Assembly: GCF_019880555.1 (NCBI RefSeq)
Contig: NZ_JAINVU010000001.1
Coordinates: 682,001 to 746,000, forward strand
DNA length: 64,000 bases
Direction: 5' to 3'
Source: Hephaestia mangrovi
Lineage (GTDB): Bacteria > Pseudomonadota > Alphaproteobacteria > Sphingomonadales > Sphingomonadaceae
The position numbers were made by a program, and so were the translations under genes. This document shows positions 42,780 through 53,607 of the stretch, piece after piece. The notes below the pieces were generated by a model. It worked only from the letters and a program-made list of their open reading frames with translations. It was not told where the DNA came from and did no database searches. The first letter of the stretch is position 1. Each line of letters starts with the position of its first letter.

Positions 42780-43537
42780 CCACCAAGCGCACGCTCGCGA
42801 TCCGGCCCGATCCCGGCGGCAAAGTGCCCCAAACGGCGATGGTGATGGCCGCCGGGCTCGGCAAGCGGATGCGGCCGTTGACCGCGACGCGGCCAAAGCC
42901 GCTCATCAAGGTCGCCGGCAAGGCGTTGATCGATCACGTGTTCGATCGCCTGCGCGCGGCCGGCGTCAAGCGTGCGGTGGTCAACGTCCATTATCTCGCC
43001 GACGCGATGGAGGCGCATCTGCGCAACCACGCGAAGGATATCGAGCTGGTTATTTCCGACGAGCGCGGCCGGCTGATGGAAACCGGCGGCGGCCTCGTCC
43101 AGGCGCGCGCCTTGCTCGGCGACGAGCCGTTCCTCGTCGTCAACAGCGACAATCTCTGGCTCGACGGCCCGACCGACGCGATCCGCGCGCTCGCTGCCGC
43201 CTGGGACGATGCGAAGATGGACGCGCTGCTGCTGCTGGTGCCGCTGGCACGCGCCAACAATCATGGCGGGCAGGGCGATTTCCACCTCGACGCGCAGGGC
43301 CGCATCACCGGCTGGCGCAAGCCCGGCCGGCTCGCGCCGTTCGTCTATACCGGCGTGCAGATCCTGTCGCCGCGCGTGATCGCCGATTGGCCCGAGGGGC
43401 CGTTCTCGACGCGGCTGTTCTGGGAACGCGCGATCGACGCGGGGCGTGCCTATGGCTTCGTCCATGAAGGCCTGTGGTTCGACGTCGGCTCGCCGCCTGC
43501 GATCAAGGCGACCGAGGCGATGCTCGCGGGCGATTGA
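42776..43537 (+). CDS. murU: N-acetylmuramate-1-phosphate uridylyltransferase MurU
   Basis: Couples MurNAc-1-phosphate with UTP to give UDP-MurNAc, completing the AmgK/MurU recycling route. The 253 residues show the nucleotidyltransferase signature MVMAAGLGKRMRPLTATRPKPLIKVAGK, the metal-binding VVNSDNLW and the acceptor region ETGGGLVQA. About 18 residues precede the usual start, so the true N-terminus may be shorter. The ATG overlaps the amgK stop (ATGA). Confidence 0.92.
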   Translation: MTTKRTLAIRPDPGGKVPQTAMVMAAGLGKRMRPLTATRPKPLIKVAGKALIDHVFDRLRAAGVKRAVVNVHYLADAMEAHLRNHAKDIELVISDERGRLMETGGGLVQARALLGDEPFLVVNSDNLWLDGPTDAIRALAAAWDDAKMDALLLLVPLARANNHGGQGDFHLDAQGRITGWRKPGRLAPFVYTGVQILSPRVIADWPEGPFSTRLFWERAIDAGRAYGFVHEGLWFDVGSPPAIKATEAMLAGD

Positions 43538-43626
43538 AGCTGTCGCTGCTGGACTGGCGGTTCGGAAAACCTCTCCTGCTTCGCCGCGCCCCTTGCGGGC
43601 GGGGATCAGGTGAGTAGGGTGCGCCG

Positions 43627-46584
43627 GTGCCCGGTCCCGCCGTCTACACCATTCCCGCCCACCGTGCTTTTGCCGACGCGCTCGCGCATGGGCTGATTCG
43701 TCGTTTCGGCAAGGATCGCATGGCGTTGGCGCGCGGGCTCGTGCTGCTGCCGAACAATCGCGCCAAGCGCGCCGTCAGCGACGCCTTCGTTCGCGCCAGC
43801 GAGGGCGGACTGCTGCTGCCGCGCCTCGTCGCGATCGGCGATCCGGAGATCGACGAGGCAGTCGGTGCCGCGCTCGATCCGGCCGACGACCCCGATCCGG
43901 TTCCGCCGGCGATCGCGCCGCTCGCACGACGGATGATCCTGGCGCGGCTGGTCAGCGAGGAACGCACGCGCGCCGGTCAGCCGGTCGATGGCGGCGAGGC
44001 GGTGCGGCTCGCCAGCGAGCTCGGCCGCACGCTCGATCAGTTGCTGGCCGAGGAGGTCGACCCGCGCCGCTTGCGCACGCTCGATCTCGGCGAGGATCTC
44101 TCGGGCCATTGGGCGCGCGCGCTGGACCTGTTCACCATCGTCCTCGATCGCTGGCCGGCGGAGCTTGCCCGGCGCGGCGCGATCGATCTCGCCGATCGGC
44201 GCGCCCGCTTGATGCGGCGGCTCGCGATCCGATGGCGCGCTACGCCCCCGCCCGGTTTCGTCTGCGCGGCCGGCATCACCACCGCGGTTCCCGCCGTCGC
44301 GCGGCTGCTGCGCGTGGTCAGCGAGATGCCGCGCGGCCTCGTCGTCCTGCCCGGCCTCGCGGTCGAGATGGACGAAGCCGAATGGCAGGCGCTCGGCCCC
44401 CACGATCCCGACCCCGTGACCGGCCGCCGCTCGCGACCGATCGAGACGCATCCGCAATTCCACCTCAAGCTGCTGCTCGATCGCATGGGCATCAACCGCG
44501 ACGAGGTCGTGACATGGCGCGAAGGCGGTGGGCATGATGCTGGCGCCGTGCGCGGCCGCGCGGTCGAGAACGCGCTCGCCCCGGCGGCATTCACCGGCAA
44601 ATGGACCAGCCTGCCCGCCGAGGCGCGGCGGCTGTCCGGCGTGACGGCGGCCGAGCTGGCGACGCCGGCCGAGGAAGCGCAGGCGATCGCGCTCAAGCTG
44701 CGCGAAACGCTGGAAACCGACGGCCGGACGGCGGCGCTGGTAACGCCCGATCGCGGCCTCGCGCGGCGGGTGGCGGCGCATTGCGCGCGCTGGAACATCG
44801 CGATCGACGATACCGCCGGCTGCCCCTTGTCGATCCTTCCTCCCGGCACGCTGATCGCCGCGCTGGCCGAAGCTGTGGCGCAACGCTTCGCGCCCACCGC
44901 GTTGCTGGCGCTGGTCAAGCATCCGCTGGTCCGGCAGGGCGAGGCGCGGCTGGCGTGGCTGGACGGCGCGCGGGCGCTCGATCTCGCGCTGCGCGGCCCC
45001 CGTCCGGCGCCGGGGCTCGACGGCATCGACGCTCACCTCGCCGATCCCGAGGCGCGCGATTGGCGCACTCGCAAGGCGGCGGCGCGCTGGTGGCCGGAAG
45101 CGCGCGCGCTGCTCGCGCCGCTCGAAGCCGCGTTCGGTGACGGCGCCCGGCCGCTACCCGCGCTGCTGGCGGCCATTCGGGAGGCGGCGAGCGCGCTGTG
45201 CGGCGATGCCTTGTGGGCGGAGCCGGCCGGCCGCGCGCTGGCCGATCTGTTCGGCGATCTCGAAGCCGAAGCGGGGGCCGGGCCGGCAACGGTCGCGCCC
45301 GAAGCCCTCGGGCCGCTGCTGACCACGCTGATGAGCGAGGTCGCCGTGCGTCCGCCGCAGGGTGGCCATCCGCGCCTCGCGATCTACGGCCTGATCGAGG
45401 CGCGGTTGCAGACCGCCGACCTGATGGTGCTCGGCGGCCTCAACGAGGGCGTGTGGCCGGCGCAGGCCGCGCCCGATCCGTGGCTTGCGCCGCGCATCCG
45501 TGCCGAGCTCGGCCTGCCCGCGCTCGATCACCAGGTCGGGCTTGCCGCGCACGATCTCGCCGGTGCGCTCGGCGCGCCGCAAGTGCTTGTGACGCGCGCG
45601 CGCCGCGATGCGCGCGCGCCGGCGATCGCCTCGCGCTTATGGCTCCGGCTCGAGGCGATGTCGGGGGGCTTGGCGACCGATGCGGCGCTGGAAAGCTGGA
45701 CACGCCAGCTCGATACGCCTCGCGATCATGCTCCCGCCGCGCGCCCGGAGCCGGTCGTCCCGCCGCAATGGCGGCCGCAGCGCCTGTCGGTGACCGAGGT
45801 CGATCGCCTCAAGGCCGATCCGTTCGCTTTCTATGCGCGCCGCGTGCTCGGGCTGGCGGCGCTCGATCCGGTCGATGCCGATCCCAGCGCGGCATGGCGC
45901 GGCACGGCGGTGCATGCGATCCTCGAAGCCTGGGCGAAGCAGGACGGTTGCGATCCGGGCAAGCTCGCCCAACGCGCGCTGGCGATGATGGCCGATGCGC
46001 GCACCCATCCGATGCTGCGCGCCTTGTGGCAGCCGCGCCTGCTCGAAGCGATCGACTGGATCGCTACCGAGATGGCGGCGCAGCAGGCCGAGGGTCGCCG
46101 GGTGATCGCTGCCGAAGCCGCCGGCAAGGCGGAGATCGCGGGTGTGCTGCTCACCGGCAAGGCCGATCGCATCGATCGCCTGCCGGATGGCGGCCTCGGC
46201 GTGGTCGATTACAAGACCGGCAAGCCGCCCTCGTCGCGCGCGGTCGCGGCCGGGTTCAGCCTGCAGCTCGGCCTGATCGGCGCGATCGCCGAACGCGGCG
46301 GCTTCGACGGCATCGAAGGGCGCGCCACCGCCTTCGATTACTGGTCGCTCGGCAAGAAGCGCGATGCGTTCGGCTATATCGAAAGCCCGGTCGATCCCAA
46401 CGGCAAGTACAACAAGGTGCCGACTGACGATTTCGTCGCCGTCGCCGTGGGCCATTTCGCTGACGCCGCGGCAACCTGGCTGACCGGCGACGCGCCGTTC
46501 AAGGCCAAGCTCCATCCCGAATATGCGCCTTATGCCGAATACGACCAGTTGATGCGGCTCGACGAATGGTATGGCCGTGGCTGA
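43627..46584 (+). CDS. addB: Double-strand break repair protein AddB
   Basis: The AddB subunit of the AddAB helicase-nuclease that processes DNA ends and loads RecA. The 985 residues match the alphaproteobacterial AddB type: an N-terminal helicase-like region without a clear Walker A motif (PAHRAFADALAHG in its place), and a C-terminal PD-(D/E)xK nuclease with GVLLTGKADRIDRL and VVDYKTGKPPS. The GTG at 43627 begins PGPAVYTIPAHRAF, typical of the family. The last 14 bases overlap addA. Confidence 0.94.
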   Translation: MPGPAVYTIPAHRAFADALAHGLIRRFGKDRMALARGLVLLPNNRAKRAVSDAFVRASEGGLLLPRLVAIGDPEIDEAVGAALDPADDPDPVPPAIAPLARRMILARLVSEERTRAGQPVDGGEAVRLASELGRTLDQLLAEEVDPRRLRTLDLGEDLSGHWARALDLFTIVLDRWPAELARRGAIDLADRRARLMRRLAIRWRATPPPGFVCAAGITTAVPAVARLLRVVSEMPRGLVVLPGLAVEMDEAEWQALGPHDPDPVTGRRSRPIETHPQFHLKLLLDRMGINRDEVVTWREGGGHDAGAVRGRAVENALAPAAFTGKWTSLPAEARRLSGVTAAELATPAEEAQAIALKLRETLETDGRTAALVTPDRGLARRVAAHCARWNIAIDDTAGCPLSILPPGTLIAALAEAVAQRFAPTALLALVKHPLVRQGEARLAWLDGARALDLALRGPRPAPGLDGIDAHLADPEARDWRTRKAAARWWPEARALLAPLEAAFGDGARPLPALLAAIREAASALCGDALWAEPAGRALADLFGDLEAEAGAGPATVAPEALGPLLTTLMSEVAVRPPQGGHPRLAIYGLIEARLQTADLMVLGGLNEGVWPAQAAPDPWLAPRIRAELGLPALDHQVGLAAHDLAGALGAPQVLVTRARRDARAPAIASRLWLRLEAMSGGLATDAALESWTRQLDTPRDHAPAARPEPVVPPQWRPQRLSVTEVDRLKADPFAFYARRVLGLAALDPVDADPSAAWRGTAVHAILEAWAKQDGCDPGKLAQRALAMMADARTHPMLRALWQPRLLEAIDWIATEMAAQQAEGRRVIAAEAAGKAEIAGVLLTGKADRIDRLPDGGLGVVDYKTGKPPSSRAVAAGFSLQLGLIGAIAERGGFDGIEGRATAFDYWSLGKKRDAFGYIESPVDPNGKYNKVPTDDFVAVAVGHFADAAATWLTGDAPFKAKLHPEYAPYAEYDQLMRLDEWYGRG

Positions 46585-49500
46585 GCGCCGCGCGCCTTCC
46601 GCGTTGCCGGCGCTGACCGGGAACCAGGCCGCCGCCAGCCGGCCCGATGCGCATGTCTGGCTGTCGGCCTCGGCCGGCACCGGCAAGACGCAGGTGCTCG
46701 CTGCGCGCGTGTTTCGCTTGTTGCTGCGTGGCGTCGATCCGGGGGCGATCCTGTGCCTCACTTTCACCAAGGCCGGCGCGGCGGAAATGGCCGGGCGGAT
46801 CAGCCGCCGCCTCGCCGCCTGGGTGCGGATGAAGGATGAGCCGCTGTTCCGCGATCTCCAAGCGCTCGGCGAGGATGGTGGGCCGGAGCAGCGGGCGCTG
46901 GCGCGTACCCTGTTCGCCAAGGTGCTCGACGCGCCGGGCGGCGGCATCCGCATCTCGACGATCCACGGTTTCTGCCAGAGCCTGCTCGCCGCCTTTCCGC
47001 TCGAGGCGGGGCTGGTCCCCGGCTTCCGGCCGCTCGAGGCGCGCGAGGAAGCGGTGCTGGTGCGCGAGGCGCTTGCCGAGATGCTCGTCGATGCCGAGCG
47101 AGAGGGCCGCGAGCGACCCGTCAAGGCGATCGGCGCGCTCAGCGTCCGGCTCGGCGAGGGCGGGGCGGAAGCGTTTCTCGCCGCCTGCGCGAAAGCCACC
47201 GCCGCGATGGCGGCGCTGCCCGCCGGCGATGGCGTCCAGCCTTATCTGCGCCGCGCGCTCGATCTGCCGCCGGGCGACATCGCCGCCGAGATCGAACGCT
47301 GCTGCGGCGACGATGCGTTCGACGTGGTGGGGCTCAGGCGCATCGCCGCGGCCAATCGCGCCTGGGGCACCGCGACCGGCGGCAAATATGCCGATCTCGC
47401 CGAAACATGGCTCGCGGCGTCACCGGCTGATCGAGCAGCCGGGCTCGGCGATCTCGCCGCAATTGCGCTCACCGGCAAGGGCGAAGCGCGCAAGGCGTCG
47501 GCCAAACTGATCGATGCCGAGCCCGATTATGTCGATCTCGCCGCGGCGCTGGGCGCGCGTTGCACCGAGTTGATCGGGCTCGCCAAGCGGGCCGACTATG
47601 CCGATCTGCTCGCCGAGGCGCTGATCGTCGGGCGCGACTATGCCAATGCTTATGCCCAGGCCAAGCGGCGTATCGGCGCGGTCGATTTCGATGATCTGAT
47701 CGCCGCCACCGTCGCCTTGCTCGATCAGCCTGGCATCGGCGCCTGGGTGCGCTACAAGCTCGATCAGGCGACCGATCACATCCTGATCGACGAGGCGCAG
47801 GATACCAATCTCCAGCAATGGAAGATCATTGAGGGTGTCGCCGAGGAATTCTTCGTCGGTGAAGGCGCGCGCGCCGGGGTGACGCGCACCTTGTTCACCG
47901 TCGGCGATTTCAAACAGGCGATCTTCGGCTTCCAGGGCACCGATCCGATCTATTTCCGCTGGGCCGAGCGCCATTTCGAGCGGCAGGCGCGCGATGCCTT
48001 CGATTCCGATTCGGGGCAGGGGGTGGCGTTCAACCGCTTGTCGCTGACGCATTCGTTCCGCTCGACGCGCCCTGTGCTCGAATTCGTCGACGCCGCGATC
48101 GCCTCGATCGGCGATCCCGGGCTCGGCGATATCGGCGATCTCGAAGCACATGCCAGCGAAGTGCCGGGGCCGGGCAGGGTGATGCTCTGGCCGGTCACGA
48201 CAGCGGCCGACGGCGGCGATGACGAGGATGAGGAAGGCTGGGTGGGCGATGCCACGCGCATCCTTGCCGGGCGTATCGCCGAAACCGTTCGCCACTGGCT
48301 CGATAGCGGCGCGATGCTCGAAAGCCGGGGCCGCCCGATCCGTCCCGAAGACGTGATGATCCTCGTCAAGCGGCGCGGCGAACTCGCCTCGCTGCTCGTC
48401 GCGCGGCTCTATGCCGAGGGCGTGCCCGTCGCCGGCGTCGATCGCCTGCGCCTCAATGCCCCGCTCGCGGTGCAGGATCTGCTTGCCGCCGCGCGCTTCG
48501 TCCTGCAGCCCGACGACGATCTCTCGCTCGCCAATCTGCTCGTCTCGCCGCTGCTCGGCTGGAGCCAGGAGCAATTGATGCATGCCGCTGCGCCCGATCG
48601 GCGCGGCAGCCTCTGGCGCCACCTGCGCGAGACGGCGCAGCCCGATAGTCTCGCCCCGCTCGAGGCGATGCTCGCGCGCGCCGATCTCACAACGCCCTAT
48701 CAATTCTTCGAGGAGCTGCTGTCCGGCCCGCTCGATGGCCGCCGCAAGCTGATCCGCCGCCTTGGCGAGGAAGCGCGCGATCCGATCGAGGAACTGCTCA
48801 GCGCCGCGCTCGATTTCGAGACGCTGTCGACGCCGTCGCTGCAACTCTTCCTCGACTGGTTCGATCGCGGCGATGTCGAGATCGTGCGCGATCCTTCCGC
48901 CCCGCTTGATGCGGTCCGCGTCATGACCGCGCATGGCGCCAAGGGCCTGCAGGCGCCGGTCGTCATCCTCGCCGATGCGACCGTCGATCCGGCCGCGGCG
49001 CCGCGCGGTATCGTGAGCTGGGCGATCGAGCCGGAAGCGCCCAGGGTGCCGATCTTCCGCCCCCGCGCCGCCGAGCGCGGCGGGCCGCTCGACGAGTCGC
49101 TGGCGACGATCGACCGCAGCGAACTCGCCGAGCATTGGCGCCTGTTCTACGTCGCCGCGACGCGCGCGGAGGAGCAATTGGTCATCGCCGGCGCGCTCGG
49201 CCCGCGCGCGCAGGGCAACGTCCCGGCATCGAGCTGGTACGCCGCTGCCGATCGCGCGCTCGATGCGCTCGGCGTCGCCGCGGCCGAGGATGACGCGCGG
49301 CTCTTCGCGGGAATCGAGCCGCCGCGGCCGGTCGCGATGGTGCAAGCGACGGCATCCGCCGCGTCCCCGGCCACCCCGGTGCCGGCATGGGCGCACGCCC
49401 CGGCGCCGGTCGAATCGCGTCCGCCGCGGCCGTTGGCGCCATCGTCGCTCGGCGCGGACGATGTCGCCGATCCGCCGCCGTCGCCGGCGTTGCGCGTGGC

Positions 49501-50032
49501 GGCCGAGCGCGGACGGCTGATCCACGCCTTGTTCGAGCGGCTGCCCCCGGTCGACCCCGACCGTCGCGCCGACGCTGCCGCGCGCTGGCTCGCCGGGCCG
49601 GGCGGCATCGCCGACGCCGGGGAGCGGCAGGAGATCGCCGCCACCGTTCTCACGATCCTCGAAGACCCGCGCTTCGCCGATCTGTTCGGCCCCGACTCGC
49701 TCGCCGAGGCACCGATCGCGGCGGTCGTTGCCGATGGCGTCGTCGTCTCCGGCACGATCGACCGCTTGCTGGTGACTGACGATTGCGTGCGCCTGATCGA
49801 TTTCAAGACCGGCCGCCGCGCGCCGTCCTCGCGCGACGCGGTGCCGCCCTATCACTTGCGTCAGATGGCGGCTTATGCCGCGGCGCTCGCCGCGATCTTC
49901 CCCGGCCGGCGGATCGAGGCGGCGCTGCTCTACACTGCCACCGCGGCGCTGTTCGACCTGCCCGAGGCGCTGCTCGCCGCTCACAAGCCGGGCTTCGCGG
50001 AGGCGCAGCAAAGCTTGGCGACGGGAGGTTGA
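46571..50032 (+). CDS. addA: Double-strand break repair helicase AddA
   Basis: The AddA subunit: UvrD-like helicase plus C-terminal nuclease. The 1153 residues contain Walker [16 protein letters not shown], the motif [27 protein letters not shown], the [15 protein letters not shown] motif, [12 protein letters not shown], and the PD-(D/E)xK nuclease end [14 protein letters not shown] and [14 protein letters not shown]. The ATG lies inside the end of addB, so the two subunits are made from one message in coupled fashion. Confidence 0.96.
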   Translation: MAVAERRAPSALPALTGNQAAASRPDAHVWLSASAGTGKTQVLAARVFRLLLRGVDPGAILCLTFTKAGAAEMAGRISRRLAAWVRMKDEPLFRDLQALGEDGGPEQRALARTLFAKVLDAPGGGIRISTIHGFCQSLLAAFPLEAGLVPGFRPLEAREEAVLVREALAEMLVDAEREGRERPVKAIGALSVRLGEGGAEAFLAACAKATAAMAALPAGDGVQPYLRRALDLPPGDIAAEIERCCGDDAFDVVGLRRIAAANRAWGTATGGKYADLAETWLAASPADRAAGLGDLAAIALTGKGEARKASAKLIDAEPDYVDLAAALGARCTELIGLAKRADYADLLAEALIVGRDYANAYAQAKRRIGAVDFDDLIAATVALLDQPGIGAWVRYKLDQATDHILIDEAQDTNLQQWKIIEGVAEEFFVGEGARAGVTRTLFTVGDFKQAIFGFQGTDPIYFRWAERHFERQARDAFDSDSGQGVAFNRLSLTHSFRSTRPVLEFVDAAIASIGDPGLGDIGDLEAHASEVPGPGRVMLWPVTTAADGGDDEDEEGWVGDATRILAGRIAETVRHWLDSGAMLESRGRPIRPEDVMILVKRRGELASLLVARLYAEGVPVAGVDRLRLNAPLAVQDLLAAARFVLQPDDDLSLANLLVSPLLGWSQEQLMHAAAPDRRGSLWRHLRETAQPDSLAPLEAMLARADLTTPYQFFEELLSGPLDGRRKLIRRLGEEARDPIEELLSAALDFETLSTPSLQLFLDWFDRGDVEIVRDPSAPLDAVRVMTAHGAKGLQAPVVILADATVDPAAAPRGIVSWAIEPEAPRVPIFRPRAAERGGPLDESLATIDRSELAEHWRLFYVAATRAEEQLVIAGALGPRAQGNVPASSWYAAADRALDALGVAAAEDDARLFAGIEPPRPVAMVQATASAASPATPVPAWAHAPAPVESRPPRPLAPSSLGADDVADPPPSPALRVAAERGRLIHALFERLPPVDPDRRADAAARWLAGPGGIADAGERQEIAATVLTILEDPRFADLFGPDSLAEAPIAAVVADGVVVSGTIDRLLVTDDCVRLIDFKTGRRAPSSRDAVPPYHLRQMAAYAAALAAIFPGRRIEAALLYTATAALFDLPEALLAAHKPGFAEAQQSLATGG

Positions 50033-50079
50033 GACGCGTCACCGCAGCGCCTAGATCAGATCGCGAAGGAGATAGTTCG

Positions 50080-50403
50080 ATGGCAACCAAGAAGATCACC
50101 GATGCCAGCTTCCAGTCCGACGTGATCGAGGCCGATGGCCCCGTGCTGGTCGATTTCTGGGCGGAATGGTGCGGCCCATGCAAGATGATCGGCCCCAGCC
50201 TCGAGGAGATTTCGGACGAGCTCGGCGAGAAGGTGACGATCACCAAGCTCAACATCGACGACAATCCCGAGGCGCCTGGCAAGTTCGGCGTGCGCGGCAT
50301 TCCGACGATGATCCTGTTCAAGAACGGCCAGCCCGCCGCGACCAAGGTCGGCGCCGAGCCCAAGAGCCGCCTCAAGTCCTGGCTCGAGGGCGAGCTCGCT
50401 TGA
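50080..50403 (+). CDS. trxA: Thioredoxin 1
   Basis: A 107-residue thioredoxin with the active site WCGPC (Cys31, Cys34), the [15 protein letters not shown] strand, the cis-proline [11 protein letters not shown] and a normal C-terminus. GAAGGAG precedes the ATG. It ends the divL-tsaE-amgK-murU-addB-addA-trxA run, which agrees with its place in other alphaproteobacteria. Likely reductant for peroxiredoxin and ribonucleotide reductase. Confidence 0.97.
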   Translation: MATKKITDASFQSDVIEADGPVLVDFWAEWCGPCKMIGPSLEEISDELGEKVTITKLNIDDNPEAPGKFGVRGIPTMILFKNGQPAATKVGAEPKSRLKSWLEGELA

Positions 50404-50424
50404 CGCTTGCGATATAACTAACTC

Positions 50425-50510
50425 GTCATGCCGGACTTGTTCCGGCATCCAACCATCGACGGGCAGTAACGCTTGTTGCTCGTTGGACCCCGGAACAAGT
50501 CCGGGGTGAC
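50425..50510. repeat. Paired inverted palindromic repeats between trxA and serS
   Basis: Two related 26-base palindromes face each other: GTCATGCCGGACTTGTTCCG... (50425-50450) and the reverse complement of a 26-mer at 50485-50510, which reads GTCACCCCGGACTTGTTCCG.... The core CCGGACTTGTTCCGG is shared. The unit lies between the ends of two convergent genes, a typical place for REP/BIME-like elements that stabilise mRNAs or stop readthrough. Relatives are at 52358 and 60720. Confidence 0.8.
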
Positions 50511-50519
50511 GACTTGGGG

Positions 50520-51800
50520 TCAGCGCCCCGCCTCGATCCGCTCCAACCCGTCGAGCCACGGCCTGAGCGCCTCGGGCGCCGTTACCGACCCGTCCTCGTT
50601 CTGGTAATTCTCCAGCACCGCGACCAGCGTGCGGCCCACCGCCAGCCCCGACCCGTTCAGCGTATGTACGAAGCGCGTCGCTTTCTCGCCCTCGGGGCGG
50701 TAGCGCGCGTTCATCCGCCGCGCCTGGAAATCGGTGCAGGTCGAGCAGCTCGAAATCTCGCGATAGCGTCCCTGGCCCGGCAGCCATACTTCGAGGTCGT
50801 AGGTCCGCGCGGCCGAGAATCCCATGTCGCCGGTGCACAGCTTCATCCGCCGGAAGGGCAGGCCCAGCGCGGTCAGCATGCCCTCGGCGCAGGCGGTCAT
50901 CCGCTCGTGCTCGCTCTCAGACTGATCGGGCGTGGTGATCGACACCATCTCGACCTTGTCGAACTGGTGTTGACGGATCATCCCGCGCGTATCGCGGCCC
51001 GCCGCACCCGCTTCCGACCGGAAGCACGGCGTCAGCGCGGCGAAGCGCAACGGCAGTTCCTCCTCGCTCAGGATTTGCTCGCGGACGATGTTGGTCAGGC
51101 TCATCTCGGCGGTCGAGATCAGCCAGCGGCCATCGGTCGTCTTGAACAGATCCTCGGCGAACTTGGGCAATTGCCCGGTGCCGAACGCCACCTCGTCGCG
51201 GACCAGCAGCGGCGGCACCACCTGCTCGTAGCCATGGTCACGCGCCAGCGTCGTCAGCATGAACTGGCCGAGCGCGCGATAGAGCTGCGCCACCGGCCCG
51301 CGGAGCAGGGTGAAGCGCGCACCGGCCAGCTTCACCCCGGTCTCGAAATCCATCCCCATCGCGGGGCCGATCGCATCGTGCTCGCGGGCCTCGAACGGGA
51401 ACGCGCGCGGCTCGCCGTGCTCGGCGATCAGCACATTGTCGTTCTCGTCGGCGCCATCGGGCACGTCGCCGAGCGGCAGGTTGGGGATCGCCGCGAGCGC
51501 GCTCTCCAGCTCCTCGCCCAGCGCCTTTTCGTCGGCTTCCAGTGTCGGCAGCGTTTCCTTGAGCGTGGCGACTTCGGCCATCAGCGCCTGCGCCGTCGCT
51601 TCGTCCTTCTGCGCCTTGGCCGCGCCGATCGCTTTCGAGGCTTCGTTGCGTCGCGCCTGGCTCGCCTGCATCTCGGTAATCAGCGCGCGGCGGCGCTCGT
51701 CGAGCGCGATCAGTTCGGCGGCGCGGGGCGCCAGGCCACGCTTGGCGAGGCCGGCGTCGAAGGCGTCGGGATTATCCCGGATGGAACGGATGTCGTGCAT
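50520..51800 (-). CDS. serS: Seryl-tRNA synthetase
   Basis: Charges tRNA-Ser and tRNA-Sec with serine. The 426 residues comprise an N-terminal coiled-coil tRNA-binding arm (about 25-110, [15 protein letters not shown] start) and a class II catalytic core with motif 2 ([20 protein letters not shown]) and motif 3 ([19 protein letters not shown]). The ATG at 51800 gives the conserved [10 protein letters not shown] start; longer in-frame starts are not conserved. Confidence 0.97.
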   Translation of the reverse strand: MHDIRSIRDNPDAFDAGLAKRGLAPRAAELIALDERRRALITEMQASQARRNEASKAIGAAKAQKDEATAQALMAEVATLKETLPTLEADEKALGEELESALAAIPNLPLGDVPDGADENDNVLIAEHGEPRAFPFEAREHDAIGPAMGMDFETGVKLAGARFTLLRGPVAQLYRALGQFMLTTLARDHGYEQVVPPLLVRDEVAFGTGQLPKFAEDLFKTTDGRWLISTAEMSLTNIVREQILSEEELPLRFAALTPCFRSEAGAAGRDTRGMIRQHQFDKVEMVSITTPDQSESEHERMTACAEGMLTALGLPFRRMKLCTGDMGFSAARTYDLEVWLPGQGRYREISSCSTCTDFQARRMNARYRPEGEKATRFVHTLNGSGLAVGRTLVAVLENYQNEDGSVTAPEALRPWLDGLERIEAGR

Positions 51801-51892
51801 CGTGGCGCTATGACCGGGCGGCCGAATGCGCGCAACCCCGTGTCGATCCTGCGCGTTGGTCACATGAATGTAACGAGCGAGGAGAAAAACCC

Positions 51893-52333
51893 ATGCAGGT
51901 TCCCCATGACGCCTTCGTGGTGGTGGCCGATGGCCGCAAGATGCTGTTTTTCAGGAATGATGGCGATGCGGCTTATCCCAACCTGATCGTCGAACGGGTT
52001 CGCGAGCAGGACAATCCGCCCAATCGCGATCAGGCGACCGATGGACCGGGAACCAGCTTCTCCAGCGTCGGCAATGGCCGCAGCTCTTATGAAGAGACCG
52101 ACTTCCACCAGCTCGAGGAGGATCGCTTCGCGGCGGAGACGGCGGAGCGCCTGCGCAAGCGCGCGCTGGCCAACAATTTCGAGAAACTGATCGTGGTCGC
52201 GCCGCCCCGCACGCTGGGCGAGCTGCGCAAACATTATCACAAGGAAGTCTCGTCCCGCCTGATCGGCGAGCTCGACAAGGATTTGACCGGCCATCCCGTC
52301 CGGGAAATCGAGATCGCGCTGGTCAACGCCTGA
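51893..52333 (+). CDS. Host attachment family protein (baeRF-like)
   Basis: A 146-residue protein of the 'host attachment protein' family, named in plant-associated bacteria and related to bacterial eRF1-like (baeRF) folds; molecular function is not established. Typical blocks are [78 protein letters not shown] lies before the ATG. It is divergent from serS. Confidence 0.9.
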   Translation: MQVPHDAFVVVADGRKMLFFRNDGDAAYPNLIVERVREQDNPPNRDQATDGPGTSFSSVGNGRSSYEETDFHQLEEDRFAAETAERLRKRALANNFEKLIVVAPPRTLGELRKHYHKEVSSRLIGELDKDLTGHPVREIEIALVNA

Positions 52334-52357
52334 CGTCCTGGCCGCCTCCGACGCGGT

Positions 52358-52383
52358 GTCATGCTGAACTTGTTTCAGCATCC
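52358..52383. repeat. Short palindromic repeat
   Basis: GTCATGCTGAACTTGTTTCA... over 26 bases, with arms ATGCTGAA (52361-52368) and TTCAGCAT (52374-52381). It is a relative of the repeats at 50425 and 60720: the frame GTCA..TG..CTTGTT..CA..TCC is kept while the arms change in step, as expected when pairing is selected. It lies just after the host-attachment gene. Confidence 0.75.
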
Positions 52384-52466
52384 ATGGATCACCGCCAGCC
52401 CGCCCGGGCGACGGTGATGAAGCACGAGCGGCCCGGAGACCGGACCGCCGGCGGATCACGAAATTA

Positions 52467-52492
52467 GCGGGCCGGAGTCGCCTCCGGCCCGC
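52467..52492 (-). terminator. Intrinsic terminator for the Ser-rich gene
   Basis: GCGGGCCGGA (52467-52476) pairs perfectly with TCCGGCCCGC (52483-52492) around a six-base loop. On the minus strand the hairpin follows the stop of the Ser-rich gene by 25 bases and leads into TAATTT. Confidence 0.75.
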
Positions 52493-52517
52493 CTCCCCCC
52501 GGAGCTGCTCGAAAAAT

Positions 52518-53369
52518 TCAGGCGGCCGCTTGCTTGCGGTTGGCGAAGCGCTTGCGCGCGACCAGCGCGGCGGCGGCAGCGCCGAACAGCAGCACCATCG
52601 GCGGCGCTGGCACCGGCTGCGGCGGCCCGCCCGACGAGCCGGGATGATGATGGCCGCCATGATGCCAGCCGCCGCTGGTGCTCCAGCCGTGGCTGCTCGA
52701 TCCGTAACCGTTCGACGACGAGCTGGTCGACGAGGACGAACTGGTGCTCGACGAGGTCGATGAGGAAGAGCTGGTCGACGACGAGGAACTGGTCGAGGAC
52801 GACACGTTGCCGCTCGACGAACTCGTGCTCGAGACGTTGCCGCTCGACGTACTGGTGCTCGATCCGCCGGTAGACGTGCTCGAGCTCGATCCGCCGCTCG
52901 ACGTGCTGGTGCTGGAGCCGCCGGTGCTGGTGCTGGAACCGCCGCTCGAGGTCGAGGTCGATCCCCCGCTCGAGGTCGAGGAGACCACGATGCTGCCGCT
53001 CGATCCGCCGCCGAAGAAGCCACCCGCGAAGAAGCCGCCGCCAAAGCCGCCGAACCCGCCCGATCCGCCGACGATCACCGGCGCGGTGCCGCCGCCGCCG
53101 CTGATCACCGGTTGCGGCGGCAGCGGGATCGGCGCGCCCTGCGAGGTGACGGTGACGACCTGCGGCTGGCAGGCGGTCTCGGTTTTGGTGACGACGCGCT
53201 TGCGAACGTGATGCACCGTCGGCCGCGCCACCGCATGCTTGATGATCTGGCGCTTGATCGAGACGCGATTCGCCGCATGGGTCTCCGCGACATGAACGGC
53301 GCCGCCGCCGATAATCGCGCCGCCGCATGCGCAAGCGCACAATTTCGCCAAGGCCATCCGCACCGACAT
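52518..53369 (-). CDS. Ser/Gly/Thr-rich surface protein with PEP-CTERM-like tail
   Basis: A 283-residue protein. The N-terminus has a hydrophobic, Cys/Gly-containing segment (ALAKLCACACGGAIIGG) that could be a signal or lipid-linked anchor, then a basic region with a HVRKRVVTKTE stretch, a Gly/Phe-rich region, and a Ser/Thr/Gly low-complexity tract from about 125 to 220. The end is PVPAPP, about 15 hydrophobic residues and RKRFANRK, close to a PEP-CTERM sorting signal. The start at 53369 has GGGAAGA upstream. No exosortase gene is in the window. The repeated serine codons make it prone to length change. Confidence 0.7.
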   Translation of the reverse strand: MSVRMALAKLCACACGGAIIGGGAVHVAETHAANRVSIKRQIIKHAVARPTVHHVRKRVVTKTETACQPQVVTVTSQGAPIPLPPQPVISGGGGTAPVIVGGSGGFGGFGGGFFAGGFFGGGSSGSIVVSSTSSGGSTSTSSGGSSTSTGGSSTSTSSGGSSSSTSTGGSSTSTSSGNVSSTSSSSGNVSSSTSSSSSTSSSSSTSSSTSSSSSTSSSSNGYGSSSHGWSTSGGWHHGGHHHPGSSGGPPQPVPAPPMVLLFGAAAAALVARKRFANRKQAAA

Positions 53370-53607
53370 AATTGTCTTCCCTGTCTGAACGATGAGCCGA
53401 GTCGTCTGACGCGGCTTCGTTTCGTCGCCTGATGCCGACAAGGGGCGAACAAAGCCTTAAGTGCAAGCGCGTTTACTACGGTTTCGGCCGGCAAATGGCG
53501 GATTTCGGGACAAGTGCGCCGTTTGAAATGGTTAACGTGCCGTGGTGGGACGTTTTTCCGTGCCTCGGGCAGCATGAGATAATCGGGCATACCGTGTCTT
53601 CGGCTGC

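Noticed and set aside
47420..50011. An 863-codon minus-strand open frame over addA
   Set aside because: Antisense to a full-length AddA with all helicase and nuclease motifs; no ribosome binding site or recognisable domain.
52744..53211. Very acidic plus-strand frame (Glu/Asp/Leu/Pro repeats) that could look like a calcium-binding protein
   Set aside because: It is the exact antisense of the serine-codon tract of the Ser-rich gene, which has a signal-like start, sorting-like end and its own terminator.
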